Positions 19,499 to 28,316 of a stretch of 64,000 nt of DNA are shown one piece after another. The translations under genes were made by a program, and so were the position numbers. Origin of the DNA: Prochlorococcus marinus str. MIT 1214. Lineage in GTDB: Bacteria > Cyanobacteriota > Cyanobacteriia > PCC-6307 > Cyanobiaceae. The stretch is taken from the NCBI RefSeq assembly GCF_027359355.1, contig NZ_CP114777.1, positions 868,001 through 932,000 on the forward strand. Reading direction: 5' to 3'. The stretch's first letter is position 1. Every line of letters starts with the position of its first letter. Under the pieces are notes generated by a model that was not told the DNA's origin, searched no databases, and was given only the letters and a program-made list of their open reading frames with translations.

Positions 19499-19687
19499 TT
19501 ATAATTTTTTTTCTTTTCCTGTATCTAAAGGTATCTCACATTCAGTTAAATCTTGATCATTTAAACGATCCAATATACGAACCATATCAAGTGCTGAAAG
19601 CTCCCCATTGGTTCCCCATTTTAGAGTTGTCTTTCGCTGTTGAGGAATCTGTTTAGACTTATTCTCCTGGCTTCTATTTGGGACCAT
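19499..19687 (-). CDS. Small hypothetical protein
   Basis: 62 residues, soluble and charged: basic N-terminal half (SKQIPQQRKTTLKWG), then a probable helix, LSALDMVRILDRLNDQDLTE, and a lysine-rich tail. The pattern looks like a real folded segment rather than a chance frame, but no family is recognised. It is transcribed in the same direction as the 79-residue gene downstream. Confidence 0.55.
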   Translation of the reverse strand: MVPNRSQENKSKQIPQQRKTTLKWGTNGELSALDMVRILDRLNDQDLTECEIPLDTGKEKKL

Positions 19688-19860
19688 TACTACAAAATAC
19701 CTCTAGTAAAACAGTAGAATATAGAGTTTCTGTCTCGCAAATCAATAAAAAAATCTTAGTCAAACTTTACTTTTATTTCTTAATAGTAATATTTTCCTAT
19801 TTTTATAAACCCCACTAAATCTTTCCTAATCATTTAAATATTAGTTTTAGCGAGCTACAC

Positions 19861-20133
19861 TCATCGGCCAAAATTATAAACAAACTCCTGAAATTCAGGA
19901 TTGTAAAAATAAACAAGTACACTAATAACTAATAAGACATTCAAACCAATTACTATTGAACCAATAATAACTCTCTGGCGCTTACCTGGGACTTTATATT
20001 TCATGCCAGCTGGCAGGTTAACTAATACATCTGGATCATTAGAAGTTGATTTCTTAAACTTATTGTCTTTTACCTTATTGGTCTTAGTTACCTTATCATT
20101 AGTATTTTTGGAATTAAAAGATTTGGAGCCCAT
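19861..20133 (-). CDS. Small single-pass membrane protein
   Basis: 90 residues: a lysine/asparagine-rich first half, then VLVNLPAGMKYKVPGKRQRV, a membrane helix near residues 60-82 (IIGSIVIGLNVLLVISVLVYF) and a short aromatic tail. Low-complexity N-terminus with a conserved-looking middle. No family is recognised. It is flanked by gaps of about 150-170 bases, so probably has its own promoter. Confidence 0.65.
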   Translation of the reverse strand: MGSKSFNSKNTNDKVTKTNKVKDNKFKKSTSNDPDVLVNLPAGMKYKVPGKRQRVIIGSIVIGLNVLLVISVLVYFYNPEFQEFVYNFGR

Positions 20134-20280
20134 TTTCTTAGTTAGCAGAATTTCTTTATCTTTATAGTTCTAATCTTACTTAGACAAATCAGATAAAAAC
20201 GTATTTTGTTCTAGTTTTTCACATTAGTTTGTTAACTAAGTCAGAAATCAATAATCAAGTGATCAATTTATTGATTATGT

Positions 20281-20607
20281 TTAGCAATATTTCTTGATAG
20301 AATCAACAATAATTTTAGCTTGTTTTCTTTTGAAATTAAAATTCGTAGCCATTATTAAATTTGCCTCTAAACCTAACAATCTAGTTTGACAAGAAAACTT
20401 TTTATTTTTTTCAGCATTTTTTTGATAGTCATTTATTTTAAATAATGCTTCCTTGCAAGAGTTTATATCTTTATAACATCTCAAAACCATCATATCAATT
20501 TCCAAATAATCCTTGGATTCATTTGCTATCATTGGATTTAAAGGAATAAATATATATATAAAAAGAACAGATGCAAATTTAATTTTTTCAAATGGATAAC
20601 TAATCAA
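20281..20607 (-). CDS. Hypothetical secreted protein
   Basis: 108 residues. A basic start and hydrophobic stretch (FASVLFIYIFIPLNPMIA) look like a signal peptide, with possible cleavage near residue 29. The mature part has four cysteines (RCYKDINSC, FSCQTRLLG and a C-terminal KKYC), suggesting disulfides in the periplasm. No family is recognised. The reading direction is the same as neighbouring small genes. Confidence 0.6.
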   Translation of the reverse strand: MISYPFEKIKFASVLFIYIFIPLNPMIANESKDYLEIDMMVLRCYKDINSCKEALFKINDYQKNAEKNKKFSCQTRLLGLEANLIMATNFNFKRKQAKIIVDSIKKYC

Positions 20608-20716
20608 AACATAATCTCCAATAATAATGTGTTGATAATTATTTAAATATGGCCAACAATGCCTCCCTAAAAAAAGATAACTTATTTTTCTTAATCATAT
20701 AAATTTTAGATTTTCA

Positions 20717-20749
20717 CAAAAAAAGGGGACTCATTTTCAAAGAGTCCCT
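20717..20749 (-). terminator. Rho-independent terminator of the HU gene
   Basis: On the reverse strand GGGACTC (complement of 20742-20748) pairs with GAGTCCC (complement of 20726-20732) with a 9-base loop, followed directly by a run of Ts (complement of the As at 20718-20724). It lies 45 bases after the stop of the HU gene. Confidence 0.85.
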
Positions 20750-20793
20750 AACAAAAACGAAAATCTAAGTAAGCAAAACAGCTTTTAAAAGCC

Positions 20794-21069
20794 TCATCCC
20801 TGAACCCGGTCCTTAAACAACTTCCCAGCAGTAAAAGCTGGAACTCGCTTAGCAGGTATTGCTATCTTCTCCCCAGTTTTAGGGTTTAATCCCTGACGAG
20901 CCGAACGATCACGAGGTTCAAAAGAGCCAAACCCCAGAATGGAGACTTTCTTACCCTCCACTACATAATCAATAATTGTATCTATGGCGGCATCAACTAC
21001 CAGAGAGACATCTGTTTTAGTTAGCTCTGTACGAGCTGCAACTAGGTTGACTAAATCTGCTTTGTTCAT
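20794..21069 (-). CDS. hupB: HU-family DNA-binding protein
   Basis: 91 residues. It starts MNKADLVNLVAARTELTKTD and contains the signature GFGSFEPRDRSARQGLNPKTG, the DNA-grasping beta arm of HU/IHF, with the AKRVPAFTAGKLFKD end. HU compacts the nucleoid as a homodimer. HU rather than IHF is likely because cyanobacteria generally carry one HU. A strong terminator follows. Confidence 0.96.
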   Translation of the reverse strand: MNKADLVNLVAARTELTKTDVSLVVDAAIDTIIDYVVEGKKVSILGFGSFEPRDRSARQGLNPKTGEKIAIPAKRVPAFTAGKLFKDRVQG

Positions 21070-21499
21070 TGGAAAGGATTGTATGTAGCAGGGAGTAAGA
21101 GGAGGGAAACCAATAGATAATTAGTTTCCAAAAAACTCAATCTTGCTAATCGTATGGACCAAATCACTTGCCTGCAACCCAAAGAGCTTGTGACAGTAAG
21201 CTTTCTAAAAAATATATGTACATTTTTTATTGATTTAACAATGTCTCACAGGTTTACACTAAATAGCTTAAAGAAAGATGGATCTTTTCCACCTTCCCCA
21301 AGAAGCGTGTCAGGGCAAGGCTTCTGATAAAATGAATTTTCACATTTATCATTAAGAACAGCGCTGAAGTTTGGAATTAATTATTTTTTATGACAAAAAT
21401 CACACATTTAATTAAATTCTCGTGAATTAACAAAGGTCTGCAGAACAGCACATTTATTGGTATTACAAAATAATACGCACAAAAAAAAGAGAGCAATAA
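21070..21499. other. Intergenic region upstream of the HU gene
   Basis: 430 bases with no convincing gene. It probably contains the HU promoter on the reverse strand. A short inverted repeat, AGAAGC (21301-21306) with GCTTCT (21320-21325), has a 13-base loop; the stem is too short to call an RNA gene. Composition is not as AT-poor as coding DNA, and an unlisted small RNA is possible but unsupported. Confidence 0.4.
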
Positions 21500-21697
21500 A
21501 TGAGAAATCAGATTTTTGCAAGCTCTAGGGCAACCTTTTTAAAACCGAATTTGCAAAAAAGCTCTAAAGTTTTTCATGACTATGTTGCCAAAGCCTTCAA
21601 AAGATTTGATTTTCAGTTGGAACAGAATGTGGTTGAACTCTGTTCAGAACCAAAATCGCAAAAAAAAATGAATTTCTCCCCCTCAAAAACGATTTAG
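21500..21697 (+). CDS. Doubtful small ORF
   Basis: 65 codons beginning MRNQIFASSRATFLKPN, preceded by a purine-rich AGAGAG about 8 bases upstream. The product is basic, with no membrane helix and no motif I recognise, and ends in a lysine-rich tail. It is the only sizeable frame in the 769 bases between the HU and glgX genes. It could be real or chance. Confidence 0.25.
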   Translation: MRNQIFASSRATFLKPNLQKSSKVFHDYVAKAFKRFDFQLEQNVVELCSEPKSQKKMNFSPSKTI

Positions 21698-21837
21698 TAT
21701 TCATTTTGAAAAGCACCAGATGCCTAATACAAATTTCTTTTAAAATTGACTTTCGTTTTTCATAACTTGTTAAAACAAACTAAACAACTAACTTGTAGGG
21801 AAAGTTACTTGATTATTTTTATAAAGGACAAACACAA

Positions 21838-23895
21838 TTGGGAAAAGTAAAAGTTGGTTCAGCATGGCCTTTAGGTAGCTCAGTTACTCTTGATGGGGTT
21901 AATTTCTCTATCGCAGCACCACATGCAACAAATGTAGAATTACTTATCTTCCAGAATGAAGATGACAAGCATGCAAAAGAAACAATATCTTTAGGTCAGG
22001 GGAATAGGTCTGGGGATTATTGGCACGTTGAAATAGAGGGACTTACTGAAGGAACGTTATATGGATATAAACTGTCAATTGACGGGCACAAGGCTGCCGA
22101 GGAACATATTGTTTTAGATCCATGTGCCAGAGCAATAACAGGGTGGAGCAATTACATAAGGAATCAAAAAGATAAAGTGAATAAAAGTTTTGGTAATTGC
22201 CTTAAGGGAGTAGTAACTAAAAGAGATTATTTTGATTTCAAATCTCACCCAAGGCCTAAACATCCATGGAATCAAACAATTATTTATGAATTACATGTTG
22301 GTGGCTTTACTAAAAGTACTGATTCAAGTATTAGCGAAAGTAAGAGAGGGACCTTTATAGGATTAATTGAAAAGATACCTTATCTTAAAAGTCTTGGAAT
22401 TACAGCTATTGAACTGCTTCCTGTATTTGCTTTTGATTCTAATGATGCCCCTGAAGGACTAGTTAACTACTGGGGTTATAGTCCTATAAACTGGTTCACA
22501 CCACATCAAGGTTTTGTAGATAGTTCCAATCCATTAGAAGCAAGGAAACAATTCAAACAGTTTGTAGAAGTTTGCCATGATAATAAGCTAGAAGTAATAA
22601 TAGATGTTGTTTATAATCACACAACAGAAGGGAATCAAAATGGTCCAAGTATAAGTTGGAAAAACTTTGGTCCTAAAACTTACTACCATCAAGATGAAAA
22701 GGAAAATTATCAAGATGTAAGTGGATGTGGAAATAGTATTGCCGCTAATCGTCCTTTAGTTAGAAAATTAATTTTAGAATCATTGCTTTGTTGGGCAATT
22801 GAGTTAGGTGTTGATGGATTTCGTTTTGACTTAGGTATTGCTTTAAGCAGAGGAGAAAATTTAATTCCTTTAGATCATCCTCCATTATTTGAAGAAATAG
22901 AAGCAGATCCTAAACTAAGTGGTTTGAAATTAATCAGTGAGCCCTGGGATTGTGGCGGTCTTTACAAACTAGGTGATTTTCCAGCGAAAGAATTCAGGAC
23001 CTGGAATGGTCATTTTAGAGATGATGTTAGACGATTTTGGAAAGGGGAAAAAGGCACAATATGGCCGCTTAAAGATAGATTAACAGGGAATAAGTCACTG
23101 TATAATCATAATTTAGCAAATATATTTAGTATTAATTTCATAACCTCTCATGATGGGTTCACATTAAAAGATCTAGTAAGTTTCAATAAAAAACATAACC
23201 TTGCTAATGGTGAAAATAATAGAGATGGGGAGAACAATAATAACAGTTATAATTACGGAGTTGAAGGACCAACTACTAATAAAAAAATAAACAATTTAAG
23301 GCAAAAGCAACAAAGAAATCTTCTTTCAACACTCCTTTTAACTCCTGGAGTACCAATGATTTTAATGGGAGACGAAGTAGGTAGAAGCCAAGGAGGTAAT
23401 AACAACACATGGTGTCAAGACAACCCACTTGGTTGGATGAATTGGAATCATGAGAATTGGGATCATGAGTTAAAAGAATTTGTCTTAAAGCTGATATCTC
23501 TAAGGAAACAACTACCTGAGTTTTTCAGCCCTGATAGTATTTTCGATTGTCAAAAAGATAATACCAAGGTCAAAACATCCCATTTTTGGATTCAGTGGCA
23601 TGGAATTAAAGTTAATAAACCTGACTGGGGTGACTGGTCACATACTCTTGGATTTAGCATTAACAAAAACGATGAAGGATCTGCAATCTGGCTTGGATTT
23701 AATGCTTACAAAGAATCAATGCTTTTTGACTTGCCAACTCCAATTTCTACTTGGAAAAAATACATTGATACCTCTATTTTGAAAACTAAAAATATTTCTA
23801 AAAAACCTTTAGCGAATCAATCAAATGTGCGGGTTGAAAGTAACAGTCTTGTGCTTATGGTCTCCAGCGAGTATTCAAAAAAAATTAATCTATGA
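21838..23895 (+). CDS. glgX: Glycogen debranching enzyme (isoamylase/GlgX type)
   Basis: 685 residues. An N-terminal CBM48 domain (GSSVTLDGVNFSIAAPHATNVEL) precedes a GH13 catalytic barrel. Seen are VIIDVVYNHTTEGN, the nucleophile Asp in VDGFRFDLGIAL (near 335), the acid/base Glu in LISEPWDCGG and the third acid in FITSHDGFTLKDLV. It cleaves alpha-1,6 branch points of glycogen. The start is TTG at 21838, preceded by AAGGAC at 21824-21829, a good ribosome-binding site that supports this start over internal ATGs. Convergent tRNA-Gly follows 12 bases after the stop. Confidence 0.93.
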   Translation: MGKVKVGSAWPLGSSVTLDGVNFSIAAPHATNVELLIFQNEDDKHAKETISLGQGNRSGDYWHVEIEGLTEGTLYGYKLSIDGHKAAEEHIVLDPCARAITGWSNYIRNQKDKVNKSFGNCLKGVVTKRDYFDFKSHPRPKHPWNQTIIYELHVGGFTKSTDSSISESKRGTFIGLIEKIPYLKSLGITAIELLPVFAFDSNDAPEGLVNYWGYSPINWFTPHQGFVDSSNPLEARKQFKQFVEVCHDNKLEVIIDVVYNHTTEGNQNGPSISWKNFGPKTYYHQDEKENYQDVSGCGNSIAANRPLVRKLILESLLCWAIELGVDGFRFDLGIALSRGENLIPLDHPPLFEEIEADPKLSGLKLISEPWDCGGLYKLGDFPAKEFRTWNGHFRDDVRRFWKGEKGTIWPLKDRLTGNKSLYNHNLANIFSINFITSHDGFTLKDLVSFNKKHNLANGENNRDGENNNNSYNYGVEGPTTNKKINNLRQKQQRNLLSTLLLTPGVPMILMGDEVGRSQGGNNNTWCQDNPLGWMNWNHENWDHELKEFVLKLISLRKQLPEFFSPDSIFDCQKDNTKVKTSHFWIQWHGIKVNKPDWGDWSHTLGFSINKNDEGSAIWLGFNAYKESMLFDLPTPISTWKKYIDTSILKTKNISKKPLANQSNVRVESNSLVLMVSSEYSKKINL

Positions 23896-23907
23896 AAATC
23901 AAAATCA

Positions 23908-23978
<71 letters not shown>

Positions 23979-24067
23979 GCTAGAACTAAAGATCTACTCA
24001 CTGTAGGAGTAAAAGTTAATTCAGCTTCCTCCATTATTACCTTGCGAGTCCCATTATCCAAAAAAGA

Positions 24068-25471
24068 GTGAATAATTCCACATCGCTTTACGAAGGAAAT
24101 AATCGCACAAGACTAATGATCTCTTATGCGATGGGAGATGCTGGAACGGGATTAGCCGCAATACAGTTAGGTACTTATCTCTTTCTATTTTTCACTTGCG
24201 CTGCGGGAATTCCTGCATTTATTGCAGGCTCGCTTCTCATGGTTTCAAAACTTTGGGATGCGATAAATGATCCTCTAATTGGATGGATGAGTGATCACAC
24301 TAGATCACGATGGGGGCCCAGACTTCCGTGGATGATTGGAGGTGCTGTTCCCCTAGGTTTATTCCTTGCAGCAATGTGGTGGGTCCCTCCAGGAGGAATA
24401 GATACGAAAACGACTTATTACGTATTCGCGGCAATTTTCTTAATGACAGCATATACAGCCGTAAATTTACCTTTTGCCGCATTATCTACAGAGCTAACTG
24501 AAAATATAGCCATTAGGACAAGACTCAATGCTGCAAGATTTACTGGTTCCATTATAGCTGGGACCACTGGGTTAATAGTGGCTGCGGGCTTCTTATCTCA
24601 AGGAGTAGAAGGTTATACCTCAATGGGAAGAGTAACAGGAATTATTGCTACTTTTACCACTTTAATTGCTTGCTGGGGACTCGCACCATTTGCTAAGAAA
24701 GCTAGGAAACCCACTTCTCAAGCAGAACCTTTTAATCAACAACTAAAAAGAGTTTTAAATAATAAACTTTTCACACGAATAATCGCTCTTTACTTGCTTC
24801 TTTGGTGCGGACTTCAATTAATGCAAACCGTTTCATTAATTTATCTTGAGCAAGTAATACTTGTTCCAATAGAAATCTCCAAATGGATCCCAATACCATT
24901 TCAGATTAGTACTCTATTAGGTCTACAGTTTTGGAGTTTCTACTCTAATAAATATGGAAGGTTATCAGCACTATTTAAAGGGGGTAAAATATGGATACTA
25001 GCTTGCATTCTAGTTATGCTTATGCCCCCAATTTCAAAAGGAGTGAGTATCAATAATTTATTATTTTTCGGCAATATTGAAGGGATAAAGATGCTAATTC
25101 TTATATTAATAATTGTTTTAGTAGGATTTGGTGCTTCAACAGCCTATCTTATTCCCTGGTCTTTACTGCCTGATGCTATTGATCAAGATCCAGAAAAACC
25201 ATCAGGAATATATACGGCATGGATGGTTTTCATTCAGAAAATAGGTATTGGTTTAAGCGTTCAATTATTAGGAGTTCTTTTATCATTATCAGGATATAAA
25301 TCATCAACTAATTGCTTATCAAGTTTTGAACACTTAGATCAACCTTTAACAGCAATTATTACCATAAGATTATGCATGGGATTAATACCTTCTTTTCTCG
25401 TAATCGCTGGATTAATAACTATGAAACCATGGCGAAGTCTAGATTTTAAAACCACAAGAGTAAATCAATGA
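24068..25471 (+). CDS. GPH-type sugar:cation symporter (MelB-like MFS)
   Basis: 467 residues with about 12 hydrophobic helices. The GPH-family loop WDAINDPLIGWMSDHTRSRWGPRLPWM lies after helix 2 (near residues 63-90). Later, PWSLLPDAIDQDPEKPSGIYTAWM matches the conserved loop of the family. Such carriers import sugars or related solutes with Na+ or H+; the substrate is not predictable. The start is GTG at 24068. The stop overlaps the start of the MlaE-like gene (ATGA), so the two are translationally coupled. Confidence 0.87.
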   Translation: MNNSTSLYEGNNRTRLMISYAMGDAGTGLAAIQLGTYLFLFFTCAAGIPAFIAGSLLMVSKLWDAINDPLIGWMSDHTRSRWGPRLPWMIGGAVPLGLFLAAMWWVPPGGIDTKTTYYVFAAIFLMTAYTAVNLPFAALSTELTENIAIRTRLNAARFTGSIIAGTTGLIVAAGFLSQGVEGYTSMGRVTGIIATFTTLIACWGLAPFAKKARKPTSQAEPFNQQLKRVLNNKLFTRIIALYLLLWCGLQLMQTVSLIYLEQVILVPIEISKWIPIPFQISTLLGLQFWSFYSNKYGRLSALFKGGKIWILACILVMLMPPISKGVSINNLLFFGNIEGIKMLILILIIVLVGFGASTAYLIPWSLLPDAIDQDPEKPSGIYTAWMVFIQKIGIGLSVQLLGVLLSLSGYKSSTNCLSSFEHLDQPLTAIITIRLCMGLIPSFLVIAGLITMKPWRSLDFKTTRVNQ

Positions 25472-26217
25472 GCTATTCACCTCGTTGGCTTAGAAGATTT
25501 TTTAGCAGTATGTTAATTGGAGGACAGGCAGTTTCTTCAATAGCTAAATTTAAAATCAATAAATCAGATTTAATAGACCAATTAATGGAAGCAGGTCCAG
25601 GTAGCTTCCTTATCGTTTTAATAACAGGCATTGCAGCAGGAACCGTGTTCAATATCCAAGTCGCTGCAGAATTAAGTAAACAAGGCTTAGGTTCCGCAGT
25701 TGGCGGACTTTTAGCAATTGGGATGGCAAGAGAGATAGCTCCTTTGCTTACAGCAACCCTTCTCACTGGAAAAGTTGCAACTGCTTATGCTGCACAAATA
25801 GGGACAATGAAAGTTACTGAGCAAATTGACGCTATTACTATGCTTCAAACCGATCCAGTTGAATATCTTGTTGTTCCAAGAATATGCGCGATGGTAGTAA
25901 TGGCGCCAATTCAATGCTTATTATTTTTTTCTATCGCTTTATTTAGCGGTCAATTTAGCAGCACCATTCTCTATCAAATTCCACCAAGCATATTTTGGAA
26001 TTCGGTAAGAGAATGGCTAATAACATCTGATCTTCCATTTATGCTTGTGAAAGCATTGGTGTTTGGTCTCTTAATCGCAATTATTGCTTGCGGATGGGGA
26101 TTAACTACAAGAGGCGGGCCAAAAGAAGTAGGTTCTAGCACTACTGGAGCAGTAGTCATGACTCTAATAACCGTTTCTTTAGTAGATGTTTTACTCACCC
26201 AAATTCTTTTTGGCTAA
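25468..26217 (+). CDS. MlaE-family ABC transporter permease
   Basis: 249 residues with five to six helices and the MlaE (YrbE) permease signature: FLIVLITGIAAGTVFNIQVA, GLLAIGMAREIAPLLTATLLTGKVATAYAAQIG..., MKVTEQIDAI and PVEYLVVPRICAMVVMAP. Family members move phospholipids between membranes with an MlaF ATPase and MCE protein; neither partner is present here. Cyanobacterial and plastid relatives (TGD1-like) do lipid trafficking. It is coupled to the upstream symporter by a 4-base overlap and followed 4 bases later by DUF3119. Confidence 0.92.
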   Translation: MSYSPRWLRRFFSSMLIGGQAVSSIAKFKINKSDLIDQLMEAGPGSFLIVLITGIAAGTVFNIQVAAELSKQGLGSAVGGLLAIGMAREIAPLLTATLLTGKVATAYAAQIGTMKVTEQIDAITMLQTDPVEYLVVPRICAMVVMAPIQCLLFFSIALFSGQFSSTILYQIPPSIFWNSVREWLITSDLPFMLVKALVFGLLIAIIACGWGLTTRGGPKEVGSSTTGAVVMTLITVSLVDVLLTQILFG

Positions 26218-26221
26218 AACT

Positions 26222-26650
26222 ATGACTTCTGAAAATCTTCTTGATAAGGATAGTGTAATTTTACAACCTTCTTATCGTTTACCCATATTCATAATATTTG
26301 TGGGCTTCTTATTTTTAATTACACCGTTTCATCCCTGGCCAACAATTGTAATTAGCAGTTTTGGTTTTTTCCTATTACTGCAATCTTTTACCTTAAAACT
26401 AAAATTTACGGAGGAAGATTTAATCGTTATGCAACTTGGAAATGAATTAAGAAGGTTTCCTTTTGAAAATTGGATAGCATGGAGAATTATCTTACCTAAA
26501 TTGCCAGGTTTTCTTTATTTTAGGGAAGAAGCAAGCCCTCATCTATTACCCATACTTTTTGAGGTCGACTCATTAAAAGAACAGCTAAGGTTAAGGGTCA
26601 AGAATCTAGAAATACAAAAAGAAGTAGACTCATCAAAATCTAAAACTTAA
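26222..26650 (+). CDS. DUF3119 family membrane protein
   Basis: 142 residues from ATG 26222; the frame is open from 26186 but that would overlap the permease, and MTSENLLDKDS is the natural start. Two hydrophobic helices lie near residues 20-53, then a soluble domain (FTEEDLIVMQLGNELRRFPFENWIAWRI) resembling a PH-like fold. This cyanobacterial/plastid family has no assigned function. Tight spacing with the MlaE-like gene and with DUF3086 suggests a shared operon. Confidence 0.8.
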   Translation: MTSENLLDKDSVILQPSYRLPIFIIFVGFLFLITPFHPWPTIVISSFGFFLLLQSFTLKLKFTEEDLIVMQLGNELRRFPFENWIAWRIILPKLPGFLYFREEASPHLLPILFEVDSLKEQLRLRVKNLEIQKEVDSSKSKT

Positions 26651-26666
26651 TTGAAGTTTTTGAAAT

Positions 26667-27695
26667 ATGGAATCTGAAGAAAATCTATCTAAAAAGCAAA
26701 AAGATTCAGAAGAGAATATTTCTGTGAAGAATTCTTCTTCATTAAAAAATACACCCCAGGAACCTCTGAATCAGCAAACTAAATCAAAAAGTGTCATAAG
26801 TCCTGAAGATAATCAAAAAATCTCTAACCCAGAGTCAAAGTCTTTCATTGAGATTGCTCTTAAAGATCTTCAGATATCACGAGATGAATTAGAAAAAGAA
26901 TTAAAAGAACTTTCTAAAAAGAAAGTACAAATTGAGAGAGAACTTAAAAGCTCATTTTCAGGACAGTCTGATGCAATAGCAAGAAGAGTTAAAGGTTTCC
27001 AGGAATATCTAACAGGAGCCTTACAAGACCTAGCTCAATCAGCCGAGCAGCTAGAGCTTGTTGTTCCACCAGTAATAGTTAAGCCATCTCCACTTGATGA
27101 AAATAAAAAAATCGAGACTTCCAAAGAGCAAGAAGTTATCCCAGCGGTTTCTGATACTTTTAAGCCTGATGAGGTTTTAATTAGGAAATGTTTTAGTCAA
27201 TTCCTAGAACAACCCGATTTCTATGCAGAGCCCTGGAGACTACGAAGGAGTCTTGAATCCAATGACGTTGAAATGCTTGAAGATTGGTTCTTTAGCATGG
27301 GTGGAAGAGGTGCTCAACCAAGCAGAGGAAGTAGATCAAAGAATGCTTTAGTTGCAGCAGGGATTATTGCTATTCTAGGTGAGTTATACGGCGAACAATT
27401 TCAGACTTTGGTTTTAGCTGGTCAACCAGAGCGCCTTGGGGAGTGGAGAAGATGTCTCCAAGACGCATTAGGCCTTAACCGTGAAGATTTTGGACCAAAT
27501 AGCGGGATAGTACTTTTCGAGCGGTCGGATGGACTAATCGAAAGAGCAGATCGACTTGAAGAAAGAGGTGAGTTACCTTTGATAATTATTGATGCGGCTG
27601 AGATAAATGTAGAAATTCCAATCCTTCAGTTCCCTATCTGGCTAGCTTTCGCTGGAGGTCCAAATGAATTGTATGAAGAGGATGAATTAATATAG
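26667..27695 (+). CDS. DUF3086 family protein with coiled coil
   Basis: 342 residues. A polar, low-complexity N-terminus (1-65) precedes a predicted coiled coil (about 68-135, LKDLQISRDELEKELKELSK). The conserved C-terminal domain has QFLEQPDFYAEPWRLRRSLE, the SRGSRSKNALVAAGIIAILGELYG segment and FPIWLAFAGGPNELYEEDEL. The family is widespread in cyanobacteria and uncharacterised. The gene lies 16 bases after DUF3119 and 20 bases before plsY. Confidence 0.88.
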   Translation: MESEENLSKKQKDSEENISVKNSSSLKNTPQEPLNQQTKSKSVISPEDNQKISNPESKSFIEIALKDLQISRDELEKELKELSKKKVQIERELKSSFSGQSDAIARRVKGFQEYLTGALQDLAQSAEQLELVVPPVIVKPSPLDENKKIETSKEQEVIPAVSDTFKPDEVLIRKCFSQFLEQPDFYAEPWRLRRSLESNDVEMLEDWFFSMGGRGAQPSRGSRSKNALVAAGIIAILGELYGEQFQTLVLAGQPERLGEWRRCLQDALGLNREDFGPNSGIVLFERSDGLIERADRLEERGELPLIIIDAAEINVEIPILQFPIWLAFAGGPNELYEEDELI

Positions 27696-27715
27696 AAGTT
27701 GTTATCAAAATTATT

Positions 27716-28312
27716 TTGAATCTATTAATTCTATTTTTAGGATATTTATTTGGATCTTTTCCTAGTGGTTATTTAGCTGGAAGAATTACAAAAGGTATTG
27801 ATATTCGTTCATTAGGTTCTGGTTCTACTGGAGCAACAAATGTATTAAGACATATTGGCAAGCGAGCTGCAATTACAGTTTTTCTAGTAGATGTTTTGAA
27901 AGGGGTTGTATCTATTTTATTAGCGAAATATTTTCTTCTAAATGATTCATGGCAAGTAGCGATAGGTCTATCAACTTTAATTGGTCACATATGGCCAGTC
28001 TGGCTGAATTGGAAAGGGGGTAAAGCTGTGGCAACAGGTTTAGGAGTATTTCTTGGTCTTTCATGGCAAGTTGGACTTGCTACTTTGGGAATATTTATAT
28101 TAATAATTACATTATTTAGAATAGTCTCACTTGCAAGTGTTTGTGCAGCATTAGCTCTACCTTTAATTATGTTTATAAGTTTTAATAACTCAATTATTTC
28201 TCTCCCATTTTTATTAATTTCAATATTAGCTATGACTTTAGTGATTTGGAGACATAGAGAGAACATAGCCAGATTATTTAAAGGCAAAGAGCCGAAAATT
28301 GGGCAGCACTAA
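27716..28312 (+). CDS. plsY: Glycerol-3-phosphate acyltransferase PlsY
   Basis: 198 residues, about five helices. The three PlsY motifs are visible: GSFPSGYLAG, RSLGSGSTGATNVLRHIGK and GGKAVATGLGVFLGL. It uses acyl-phosphate to make lysophosphatidate, the first step of phospholipid synthesis in the membrane. The start is TTG at 27716; no ATG or GTG precedes it in the open frame. It converges on pyrF with only 4 bases between stops. Confidence 0.95.
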   Translation: MNLLILFLGYLFGSFPSGYLAGRITKGIDIRSLGSGSTGATNVLRHIGKRAAITVFLVDVLKGVVSILLAKYFLLNDSWQVAIGLSTLIGHIWPVWLNWKGGKAVATGLGVFLGLSWQVGLATLGIFILIITLFRIVSLASVCAALALPLIMFISFNNSIISLPFLLISILAMTLVIWRHRENIARLFKGKEPKIGQH

Positions 28313-28316
28313 GAAC

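Noticed and set aside
21301-21325. Hairpin AGAAGC/GCTTCT between the HU gene and glgX
   Set aside because: Six-base stem with a 13-base loop; too weak to call an RNA gene or terminator.
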